This document shows positions 6,311 through 12,975 of a DNA stretch of 32,403 nucleotides, one piece after another (position 1 is the stretch's first letter; every line of letters starts with the position of its first letter). The DNA is from Verrucomicrobiaceae bacterium (GTDB lineage: Bacteria > Verrucomicrobiota > Verrucomicrobiia > Verrucomicrobiales > Verrucomicrobiaceae). The position numbers were made by a program, and so were the translations under genes. The notes beneath the pieces are model-generated. The model saw only the letters and a program-made list of their open reading frames with translations, did not search any database and was not told the origin of the DNA. The stretch covers positions 1 to 32,403 of the forward strand of contig JAIYDW010000204.1 of assembly GCA_027487315.1 (NCBI GenBank), read 5' to 3'.

Positions 6311-7132
6311 ATGAGTACTCCCGAGCCTTCCAAACGAACATGCTTCTTCATCTGCCCGATTGGCGAAAACTCATCACCCGAACGAGAGAGGTCAGACTTG
6401 ATCCTCGACTGCCTTCTGACGCCAGTGCTTGATCCCCTCGGATTTGCCCCCATTCTGCGTGCTGACCAAATGCCAGAACCTGGAATGATCACTAACCAGA
6501 TCATTCAGCAACTCCTGTCTTGTGACTTGGTCGTAGCAGATCTGGAAGGCTCCAACGCCAATGTATTCTACGAATTAGCGATTCGCCATGCTGCCCGAAA
6601 ACCTTCGATTCACCTCTTTTTGCCCGGACAAAAGATTCCATTCGACCTAGCAGGATCAAGAGCCATCCCTGTCGACTCCACTAACGTTCGGGCCTTTGAA
6701 GACTCGAAAAAAGTCCTTGCTGAGCAAGTAGCTCAGACGCTGAAAGACGGTGATAACGCTGTCGATTCGCCTTTCGCGACAGCTTTGGCAGTAATTTCAA
6801 TGTCAACAACGGGTTCCTCGGTGGAGAAGATGCTAGCCCATGTCGTCAACACTCAGGGTGAGATTCTGGGCCTACTCCAAAACCAGACATTAATTGAAAA
6901 AGATCTAGCTTCAAAGTGGTTGGCTAACGTCGACCGCCAGCGGAAGTCACGTGTTTTCCATTCACTTTTGGGTTCGGAAAACAAGTTTCAATCCTTGACG
7001 AAACAAGCCGAAATTGTCGTTCTAGTTCAAGATCTCGAATCTAAACTTAAGACCTTAGTTGTTGATAGTCCAGAGCACGAAGAAACAACCGCCGTTTTGA
7101 AAAGGCTCCGCGAAGCCTACGGCCTCTTTTAA
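6311..7132 (+). CDS. NDT/TIR-like domain protein, candidate effector
   Basis: A 273-residue protein whose first ~140 residues look like the nucleoside 2-deoxyribosyltransferase/TIR-like alpha-beta fold: strand CFFICPIGEN (11-20), then RADQMPEPGMITNQIIQQLL, then DLVVADLEGSNANVFYELAI. In NDT and TIR enzymes the Glu of such a segment (here E88) attacks a nucleotide glycosidic bond; D77 is also conserved-looking. The later KIPFDLAGSRAIPVD strand fits the same fold. The C-terminal half (about 145-273) is helical and unassigned and could sense or oligomerise. No signal peptide. The ATG at 6311 has no clear ribosome site. The composition is AT-richer than the genome flanks. Proteins of this type are often annotated as hypothetical; NAD or nucleotide cleavage here is inference. 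Confidence 0.75.
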   Translation: MSTPEPSKRTCFFICPIGENSSPERERSDLILDCLLTPVLDPLGFAPILRADQMPEPGMITNQIIQQLLSCDLVVADLEGSNANVFYELAIRHAARKPSIHLFLPGQKIPFDLAGSRAIPVDSTNVRAFEDSKKVLAEQVAQTLKDGDNAVDSPFATALAVISMSTTGSSVEKMLAHVVNTQGEILGLLQNQTLIEKDLASKWLANVDRQRKSRVFHSLLGSENKFQSLTKQAEIVVLVQDLESKLKTLVVDSPEHEETTAVLKRLREAYGLF

Positions 7133-7150
7133 GGAACGCATTCATGAGAA

Positions 7151-7291
7151 AGAAAAGTTGCCAGGCACTTAGCACGTCGTCAGATCCTATCGAAGGACCT
7201 TCGTCCAGTCCAATTCCCTGAACCTCAGGCGATTGAGCCAACAAAACGTGGCCTTCATTCCCTGGATTACGCCTGCATTCCGGCGGCGCGT
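7151..7291. repeat. Dispersed repeat family A, copy 1
   Basis: A 141-bp element that aligns by eye along its length with 12629-12768 (140 bp) and over its first 50 bp with 19626-19674. Shared landmarks are AGAAAA at the start, CCAGGCA, CAGATC, TTCCCTGA and, at the end, CATTC-GG-GGCGCGT. A further partial copy (CCAGGCATTCAGCAC) starts at about 7299. No ORF or transposase signature is present. Confidence 0.7.
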
Positions 7292-7469
7292 TCCACCGGA
7301 AATGCGAAAAGGCCAGGCATTCAGCACAGCTCATGTCACTCCCCCAAATCGTGTCCCCCGCCCCTGATTCTGGCCACCGTTTCCCCTTCAGAAGACCTCC
7401 AGACGCATGGAGTCAGATGGCCTTCGTTGCATTTCTCATCCCCAGTGTCCCCGCCTGTCTCGCTTTCGG

Positions 7470-7625
7470 TTACCCATTTAAAACGCCAAGCATTTTTACC
7501 CGCATCAATTCCCGTTTCATCGCCTCCACCACCCTAACGCCCTCATCATCAGCTTTTTGCATCAACCAATAATCCGTCCCCCCGTTCTCCAATCCACCAC
7601 ACCCTGTCGGCGCATTTGACTTCAC
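7470..7625 (-). pseudogene. Possible gene remnant or 51-aa small protein
   Basis: A minus-strand reading frame from a GTG (7623-7625) to TAA (7470-7472), 51 residues, ending DYWLMQKADDEGVRVVEAMK followed by a basic-hydrophobic tail. The composition (acidic/basic helix, Trp, Met) looks more protein-like than the other frames in this gap. An in-frame TGA lies just upstream of the GTG, so it could be the decayed end of a larger gene or a genuine small protein. No family was recognised. Confidence 0.22.
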
Positions 7626-7754
7626 AGTCCCTCAAAAACCCTTCGCTATCCCCACCCCCACGACCTCATTCTCCACCCCATAAGCACCTCACATCACACG
7701 CCTCCCAATCCTTCATAAGGCACTCGCTTTGAAGTTTGCGTCTCCCGCAAAACC

Positions 7755-8213
7755 ATGCACCCTATTTCTTGTATGAAGATTCGCCAATTCCTAGTCGCTG
7801 TTCTCATCGCCGCCCCTTCGCTCGCATTCTCAGGAATCGACCTTCCCTCCAAAGTCTACACTCAGGCCGATCTCGAAAAGGCAAAAGCTGAGGCCGTCAC
7901 CAAAGGCAAACCCCTCTCCATCCTCTACACCGACAAAGACTCCACCTGCCCCCTCTGCAACAATGCCGCCAACACCATGATCAAGGAACTGGGCAGCAAG
8001 ACCATCATGGTCTACGTGAGATCCACAGGTGAGCTGCCCGCCACCGTCAAAGACGCCTTGCGCCCCGGCAAATTCATCCCAAAAATCGCCGTCTTCGACC
8101 CAACCTTGACCAACACTCTCGGCACCGTGACCTACGAATCAGTCAAAGACGACGCCCGTAAGGCCTTCCGCGAAGTCGAGCGCGCCATCCGCGACTACAA
8201 AGCAGAAAGCTAG
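7755..8213 (+). CDS. Secreted thioredoxin-like protein
   Basis: A 152-residue exported protein. The second Met (M7, base 7773) begins a clean signal peptide MKIRQFLVAVLIAAPSLAFS, so 7773 is an equally good start; neither has a clear ribosome site. The mature part begins with a helix that often precedes thioredoxin folds (YTQADLEKAKAEAVTKGKPL), followed by strand LSILYTD and STCPLCNNA with a CxxC pair (C65, C68) at the position of the thioredoxin active site. The later KFIPKIAVFDP contains a Pro near the place of the cis-Pro loop. A periplasmic redox or chaperone role is plausible. CPLC is not a standard CGPC or CPHC active site, so activity is unproven. Confidence 0.65.
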   Translation: MHPISCMKIRQFLVAVLIAAPSLAFSGIDLPSKVYTQADLEKAKAEAVTKGKPLSILYTDKDSTCPLCNNAANTMIKELGSKTIMVYVRSTGELPATVKDALRPGKFIPKIAVFDPTLTNTLGTVTYESVKDDARKAFREVERAIRDYKAES

Positions 8214-8245
8214 AGCTCGAGTAAATCAAACACGGCGAAGTTTAC

Positions 8246-8343
8246 GCTGGCAGGGCATAACGATGAAATGGTCGGGCCTATTACCCTCCATAACTTCACC
8301 CCAAAAGGCCGAAATCCACGCCGTTTCATCCTAACGCGCCAGC
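8246..8343. other. Imperfect inverted repeat between convergent genes
   Basis: GCTGGC (8246-8251) and GATGAAA (8262-8268) on the left pair with TTTCATC (8324-8330) and GCCAGC (8338-8343) on the right, with a further partial GGGCCT/AGGCC pairing inside. It lies between the ends of the thioredoxin-like and SDR genes, so it may act as a two-way terminator. It lacks a clear U-tract. Confidence 0.4.
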
Positions 8344-8370
8344 CGCCCGCTAGACCTGGGCACTCAAGAC

Positions 8371-9105
8371 TCAAAAGATGCCCCCATTCACCTGGAGGTT
8401 CTGTCCGTTGATCCATCGGCCTTCCTCACTCGCAAGAAACAACACGGCATCGGCGATGTCGGCAGCCTCCCCAAGCCGACCAAGCGGCGTCTGAGCAATG
8501 AGTTGCTGGATGGCCGGCTCCGGCATGATGAGTCCATCAGTCCGCGTCACTCCCGGAGACACCAGATTCACCGTAACACCTCGGCTGCCGAGCTCTTTCG
8601 ACAGACAAAGGGCGAACTGCTCACCCGCAGCCTTGCTAGCCGCGTAAAGCCCCGCACCAGGCATGGCCATCTTCGTGGCCCCCGTGGAAAATTGGATGAT
8701 CCGGCCGCCATCCGCCACCCGTTTCGCCGCCTGCTGAAGCACATACATGACGCCAAGGGTGTTCAGGCCAAAGACGCGCTCACAGTCCTCCGTCGTCAGC
8801 TCCGCATGCAGCTTAAAGATCGAAGTCGCCGCCGCACTGACGATAACGTGCGGTTGCCCAAAAGCTTTTTCCGCAGTGTCAAAAAGCCGGACAATGTCAT
8901 CCACCTTGGACATGTCGCCTTGCACCGCCACCGCCATGCCTCCCGCATCAGCGATCTCTTTCACCACTTCAGCAGCTTTGTCGGGATTGCCCGCATAATT
9001 GACCACAACGGATGCCCCCTCAATTCCGAGGCGTGTGGCAATGGCCCGACCAATGCCTCGAGAAGCACCAGTCACGATGGCAGTTTTGTTGGAGAATCGT
9101 TTCAT
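8371..9105 (-). CDS. SDR family oxidoreductase (FabG-like)
   Basis: A 244-residue classical short-chain dehydrogenase/reductase of usual length. The NAD(P)-binding motif is TGASRGIG (12-19). The catalytic tetrad is N115, S140 (QFSTGAT), Y154 and K158 (YAASK). The usual NNAG structural motif is replaced by VSAAAT. The C-terminus WINGQNLQVNGGIF is the standard family ending. Similar enzymes reduce ketones or quinone-like substrates; the substrate here is unknown. The gene is divergent from an HxlR-type regulator 150 bp away, a very common pairing in which the regulator controls the SDR in response to an electrophile or oxidant. No strong ribosome site is seen before the ATG. Confidence 0.92.
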   Translation of the reverse strand: MKRFSNKTAIVTGASRGIGRAIATRLGIEGASVVVNYAGNPDKAAEVVKEIADAGGMAVAVQGDMSKVDDIVRLFDTAEKAFGQPHVIVSAAATSIFKLHAELTTEDCERVFGLNTLGVMYVLQQAAKRVADGGRIIQFSTGATKMAMPGAGLYAASKAAGEQFALCLSKELGSRGVTVNLVSPGVTRTDGLIMPEPAIQQLIAQTPLGRLGEAADIADAVLFLASEEGRWINGQNLQVNGGIF

Positions 9106-9198
9106 TTTGTATTGTCATGTTAAGAGTTCACTCAGAATCAAGGCCCGAATTGAGCGGCTTCATTTGAAAATGAATCCAGTTCCCAAGGATCGCAATGA

Positions 9199-9219
9199 GG
9201 CACAAAAAAGTGCCCACTT
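9199..9219. promoter_or_regulatory. Candidate operator between SDR and HxlR genes
   Basis: Two overlapping palindromes: GGCAC-A6-GTGCC (9199-9214) and AAGTG-CC-CACTT (9208-9219). They lie in the shared promoter region of the divergent SDR and HxlR-family genes. HxlR-family winged-helix dimers bind palindromic sites, so this is a plausible target; the assignment is inferred. Confidence 0.4.
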
Positions 9220-9243
9220 GCCTTGACGCCACTTTAGGGATTG

Positions 9244-9591
9244 ATGTTCGTCCTCATGAAGCCCAAACAGATTCACTGCGAAGTCGAAGACCTTCTGATT
9301 CTGCTCGGAGGCCGCTGGAAGGTACTCATCATCTGGCGAATCTCTGAAGGCATTTGCCGCCATGGCCAGCTCCTGCGTTCCCTGGAAGGCATCAGCAAAA
9401 AGATTCTAACCCAACGATTAAGGGAGTTGGAGTCCGCGGGGATTGTTCATCGCAGTAGCTTTCTGGAGGGCAAAGTCAAAGTGGTGGAATACGCCCTCAC
9501 CGACTGGGGCCGGGAAGTCATGGAACTGGTCAACCATCTGCACGAATGGGCAGTGACAAAACACGATCGAATTCGTCCCAAAACACGCTAG
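9244..9591 (+). CDS. HxlR-family winged-helix transcriptional regulator
   Basis: A 115-residue protein of the HxlR/YodB/MarR-like family. Diagnostic features are the EVEDLLILLGGRWKVLIIWR opening helix, HGQLLRSLEGISKKILTQRL (the recognition helix region) and the wing with VEYALTDWG. Start choice: the frame also has a TTG at 9241 and an ATG at 9256; the ATG at 9244 is used, though 9256 (MKPKQIHCEVEDL) is as plausible. C10 (by the 9244 start) near the N-terminus is the position where several family members carry a redox-sensing Cys. It probably controls the divergent SDR gene and itself. Confidence 0.9.
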   Translation: MFVLMKPKQIHCEVEDLLILLGGRWKVLIIWRISEGICRHGQLLRSLEGISKKILTQRLRELESAGIVHRSSFLEGKVKVVEYALTDWGREVMELVNHLHEWAVTKHDRIRPKTR

Positions 9592-9596
9592 CCGCT

Positions 9597-9719
9597 GGAC
9601 CAGTTCTCGAATAGACGGTCAATTTGATCCGGTGAACGTAACGGCTTTAGAGACAGGGAAATCGCGCCGCCCACTTTTAACCCAATTGCAGTCAAACGGC
9701 TGACCCAGCCAAAAATCAG
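9597..9719. repeat. Dispersed repeat family B, copy 1
   Basis: About 120 bp starting 6 bp after the HxlR-family stop. It aligns by eye with 16561-16680 across its length. Shared landmarks are GTTCTCGAA, TTTGATCCGG, a GCG-C-GCCC block and CGGCTGAC. No ORF is supported; the rest of the gap to the next stop (9799) shows nothing recognisable. Confidence 0.7.
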
Positions 9720-9798
9720 CGATACATAACACCAACAACCTGCTGCTCGTTTCGCGAAGCTTCGCGTCCCAATTCTCCCCAGCTTCAATCTGTCAAAC

Positions 9799-12441
9799 TC
9801 ACCACGAAAGCTTCCAAAGCTCCTGCGTCTTGTTGCTGAAGTCGATCCTTACCGCGGCGTTGTAGTCGAATGTCGAACAGCCGACTCCCGGATTGCCGAC
9901 GCCATCGGAACGCACCGCACTGTAAAGACTGATGCTGGAGACTCTCACCGGCGTCCCTTGAGCAGTCGTGTAAAGTCCACCCTTGCGCAACAGCACTCGG
10001 GGCTCCCTCAACACACTTGAACTATCATTGCCCCCTAAACTCAGCCTGCCGGCCAACAAAACCTGGTTACTGCTTGATGGCGAACCCTTGAGGCCTACGA
10101 GTACATTGTATCCACCGCTCCGGGGGTTCATGTCCACCCTCTGCAGGCTCGCGATGGTCGCCCCATGAAGTCCAGCCACCGGAAAACCGGTGCGAAGCAA
10201 ACGGCGGAAGGTGCCATTTGCCTCCCGAATATACAGACCGATATTGTCGCCGCCAGTGACACCGGAACCGCTTAGCTGGGCCTGAAACATCAGAGTCGAA
10301 TCCGGAACTTGCCAGAAGGCGAGGATCTTCGCTACGCTCACTCGAGGCTCGATCAACTCCCCCTTGCGCAACATCAAACCGGTCGGCGAAGCCCAAATTC
10401 CTTCATTGTTGCTGGTGGTACTTCCTCCACCTGTGATGACCCCGCGGTAGTAAGGGGCATGAACCCCGACAAGTTGCGTAAAGCTCGCCCCTGGCACTCC
10501 AGGAACAGTGGAGGAATTCGCAAATCGCACAGGCGCCACACTGGGGTCTTTGTAAAACGCACCCAGGGTGATGGAACCATCCGATGCAATCACCTTCGAC
10601 GAGAAAGTCCGTCGGTTAAGGTCGCCGCTGATCAATGGGTCAAACTGTCCGAACCTTTCACCGCCACCAGCAGGTGTCGGACTGCCCTCCCGACTGAAGT
10701 TCGGTCCGGATGGGCTGTAATAACCTGTGTCGCTGTCGCTGGTGGCGTCTCCTGTCCCTGTTTTGAGCGTGAAACGAAGTCCTGTGCTTCCCTCCATCCC
10801 CACCACCGACGCAATGGCTGCGAGCCTGCTGCCGCCCAAAGACCCGATCGCATCCCCGGTTCGCAAAATGGCTGTCACACTTGGCGTGCTCGAGGCAGAG
10901 ATCAGCACCGAATTGTTGGCCGAGGTGACACCTGTCCCCTTCAGAGTGGCAAGAAACTGCGTGCCGAAATCATTGGTCATCAATGGCTGCCCCAACGTGG
11001 CGATGCGTGTGCCGGAAAAGCTCACCCCTAACTTGCCAGTTAGATCGACATTGTTAAGCACTGCAGCCCGCATCGGGCCTAAATCAAAGCTGCCCAGATC
11101 GTGAAAGCACCCCAATGTCGGCCCACCACTGATGCTGCTCTTCAAACTGGACGTGAAAGCAGCCCGATTGACTTGATTCACTGTGGGCAAGCCCAGCGAA
11201 TCATACACGGTAGCCAGAGTCTCAGCCGCCGCACTGCCACGGTTAGCCAGAAAATCACCATTCAGGGGTGCCGCTAGGCCTTCAAAAACATAGACCGCCC
11301 CAGCTCCCGCTTCACCACGTGCATTGGTTCTTCCTGGAGCGCTCACGACGGCTCGGGAACCGTCCAAAGCGACATCGTAGCCGTAAAAATCTTGAGTGAC
11401 GGTGTCTACGATATCAAGTCGGAGCAACTGCTGGCCCCGAGCCGAAAAGAGCACGGCTTGCCCCTCGTCAGAAAACCTCCCTGGCCCTCCCGCTAGCACC
11501 AGTTGGCCGGAAACGGCTACCGAACGCCCAATCTCATCGAAATTGATTGGATTGGTGATTTGGTATCGATTGTACGAACCCCGCAGTGTATCTCCGATAT
11601 GAACGGCCCCACGGTCGGTACCTCCTATGCTATTAAGATTGTCTCCAACCACCACTTTTAGCCCATCCACCGCCAGATCACTGCCGAAGCGATGACCTGC
11701 GTTCGGGTTTGTAGGAGTGTTCTCAATGATAAACTCCCCCGTTTGAACATTGTAAACACGCACAGTCCCACCTGTCGTGAATGAAGCAGAGACAAAGGCC
11801 AAGCTACCAGAAAGCGCTACTGCGTGTCCCATTTGGTCGCTGTTAGCCTGCGTCGTATCTGTAAGCGTCCAGCTCTGAAATCCAGACACAATGTTAAACA
11901 AATAGGCCGCGCCGCGTTCATTGGTCCGGCCAGGCGCACCGACCAAGGCAGTGGTACCCTCCAAGGCAACGCTCGTGCCAAAGTAGTCGCCTGCGGCTCC
12001 CCCGGTAGCCTGCAGTTTCACGGCTGCGGCGTTTGGAGAGGCGGCCATGTCATAAACAAAAACCGCACCCGCACCATTGCCATACCCAGGAGCACCCACG
12101 ATCACCCGGGTGCCACTAACAGCCACCGCATAGCCAAAATACATGCCGAGAACCGGAGCGGAACCTGTCACCACATCTGGCTTCAGCGTTCGCAAAAGCT
12201 TACGGCTGGCAGCATCATACACAAAGACTGAACCCACCCCCACACCTGCATCAATGCCAAAAAGGGAATCTCTGTTTGCACCGACGACTAGGTATCGCTC
12301 ATTCAACGCCAAAGCAGTACCAAAGTTGGCACCTTGAACGCTCGTAGAGCGTACGATCTCGAGTTTGTGAACCACAGGTGAAAGAGCTGAGCTCACACTG
12401 GCAAGTCCCATGACGGCGGCGGCTAGGAGAAAGATCTTCAT
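9799..12441 (-). CDS. Secreted seven-bladed FG-GAP propeller protein with C-terminal repeats
   Basis: An 880-residue exported protein (signal peptide MKIFLLAAAVMGLASVSSA). Residues ~38-395 contain seven FG-GAP-like blade motifs, each of the form F/G-x-A-V-A-L-x-G-x-x-x-V-V-G-A: GTALALNERYLVVGAN, GYAVAVSGTRVIVGAP, GTSVALEGTTALVGAP, GHAVALSGSLAFVSAS, GSDLAVDGLKVVVGDN, GRSVAVSGQLVLAGGP and GYDVALDGSRAVVSAP. This fits an integrin-alpha-type beta-propeller. The C-terminal half has at least four looser repeats ending in LLRxG or LRKG (around GTGVTSANN, GGGSTTSNNEG, GSGVTGGDN and SPSSSNQ). It has no transmembrane anchor or sorting signal visible. A surface adhesion or binding role is inferred. Codon use is more mixed than in the C-rich neighbours. 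Confidence 0.85.
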   Translation of the reverse strand: MKIFLLAAAVMGLASVSSALSPVVHKLEIVRSTSVQGANFGTALALNERYLVVGANRDSLFGIDAGVGVGSVFVYDAASRKLLRTLKPDVVTGSAPVLGMYFGYAVAVSGTRVIVGAPGYGNGAGAVFVYDMAASPNAAAVKLQATGGAAGDYFGTSVALEGTTALVGAPGRTNERGAAYLFNIVSGFQSWTLTDTTQANSDQMGHAVALSGSLAFVSASFTTGGTVRVYNVQTGEFIIENTPTNPNAGHRFGSDLAVDGLKVVVGDNLNSIGGTDRGAVHIGDTLRGSYNRYQITNPINFDEIGRSVAVSGQLVLAGGPGRFSDEGQAVLFSARGQQLLRLDIVDTVTQDFYGYDVALDGSRAVVSAPGRTNARGEAGAGAVYVFEGLAAPLNGDFLANRGSAAAETLATVYDSLGLPTVNQVNRAAFTSSLKSSISGGPTLGCFHDLGSFDLGPMRAAVLNNVDLTGKLGVSFSGTRIATLGQPLMTNDFGTQFLATLKGTGVTSANNSVLISASSTPSVTAILRTGDAIGSLGGSRLAAIASVVGMEGSTGLRFTLKTGTGDATSDSDTGYYSPSGPNFSREGSPTPAGGGERFGQFDPLISGDLNRRTFSSKVIASDGSITLGAFYKDPSVAPVRFANSSTVPGVPGASFTQLVGVHAPYYRGVITGGGSTTSNNEGIWASPTGLMLRKGELIEPRVSVAKILAFWQVPDSTLMFQAQLSGSGVTGGDNIGLYIREANGTFRRLLRTGFPVAGLHGATIASLQRVDMNPRSGGYNVLVGLKGSPSSSNQVLLAGRLSLGGNDSSSVLREPRVLLRKGGLYTTAQGTPVRVSSISLYSAVRSDGVGNPGVGCSTFDYNAAVRIDFSNKTQELWKLSW

Positions 12442-12628
12442 TCGGTTCTAGAGTTTAGGGAATAACTTGAAGAGGTCCCATGCTTTGGGCTGTCCATCAC
12501 CCACATTAAGTGACTTTTCCCATCGCGCGATCCTCTCATCTCAACTTGGAGCACACGCAGCACGAGTAACCAAAATCCACAGGTTGTCTACTGCTCTCAA
12601 TCACAGCTTCGGCCTAAAGAGACCCAAA

Positions 12629-12768
12629 AGAAAAACACCAGGCATCTTTCAAGTCATCAGATCTCATCATAGGGCTCTCGACCATTCCACTTCCCTGATC
12701 CTACAGTGATTGCATCACGAAAAGCCAGCCTCCGCTCAACTCCCAAACCCTCCATTCTGGTGGCGCGT
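12629..12768. repeat. Dispersed repeat family A, copy 2
   Basis: 140 bp in the same orientation as copy 1 at 7151-7291, alignable from AGAAAA through TTCCCTGATCCT to CATTCTGGTGGCGCGT. It is diverged, so the copies are old. No coding potential. Confidence 0.7.
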
Positions 12769-12783
12769 AAGCTTGGTATTTTT

Positions 12784-12797
12784 ATGAACAGGTTCAT
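12784..12797. promoter_or_regulatory. 14-bp palindrome upstream of the histidine kinase
   Basis: ATGAAC-AG-GTTCAT, a perfect inverted repeat with a 2-bp centre, lies about 180 bp before the kinase ATG in an AT-richer promoter-like stretch. It could be a site for a dimeric regulator such as the neighbouring response regulator; this is inferred. Confidence 0.25.
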
Positions 12798-12975
12798 TTA
12801 CGGCCTGTCACAATAAATTCAGGTCGGGTCAGCAGAGCATCGCATTAACACCGATTGCGTATGTACCCTACCAATCCGAATGCCGCCAACCGTTCGTTAA
12901 ACTAAATGTGCGCCAGTCATTGCGCGACAAGCCACCCTTCGATTGGTTCCCCATTCCAGCCGCTAACCCGCCCCC

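Larger units (their letters stand above)
7133..7754. other. 622-bp intergenic region with dispersed repeat and a possible gene remnant
   Basis: This gap holds copy 1 of dispersed repeat family A (7151-7291), a partial second copy (about 7299-7331), and a 51-codon minus-strand ORF (7470-7625) that reads like a protein C-terminus. A plus-strand frame at 7333-7572 has no protein-like features. Confidence 0.6.
12442..12975. other. 534-bp intergenic region before the two-component genes
   Basis: Holds family A repeat copy 2 (12629-12768), a 14-bp palindrome (12784-12797) and an AT-richer segment at about 12775-12905 likely to contain the histidine-kinase promoter. A plus-strand frame at 12467-12709 shows no protein-like features. 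Confidence 0.6.

Noticed and set aside
7333-7572. 79-aa plus-strand ORF after the NDT/TIR-like gene
   Set aside because: Composition is low-information, it has no ribosome site, and it begins just after the partial family A repeat.
12467-12709. 80-aa plus-strand ORF upstream of the histidine kinase
   Set aside because: It runs into family A repeat copy 2 and shows no domain or ribosome site.
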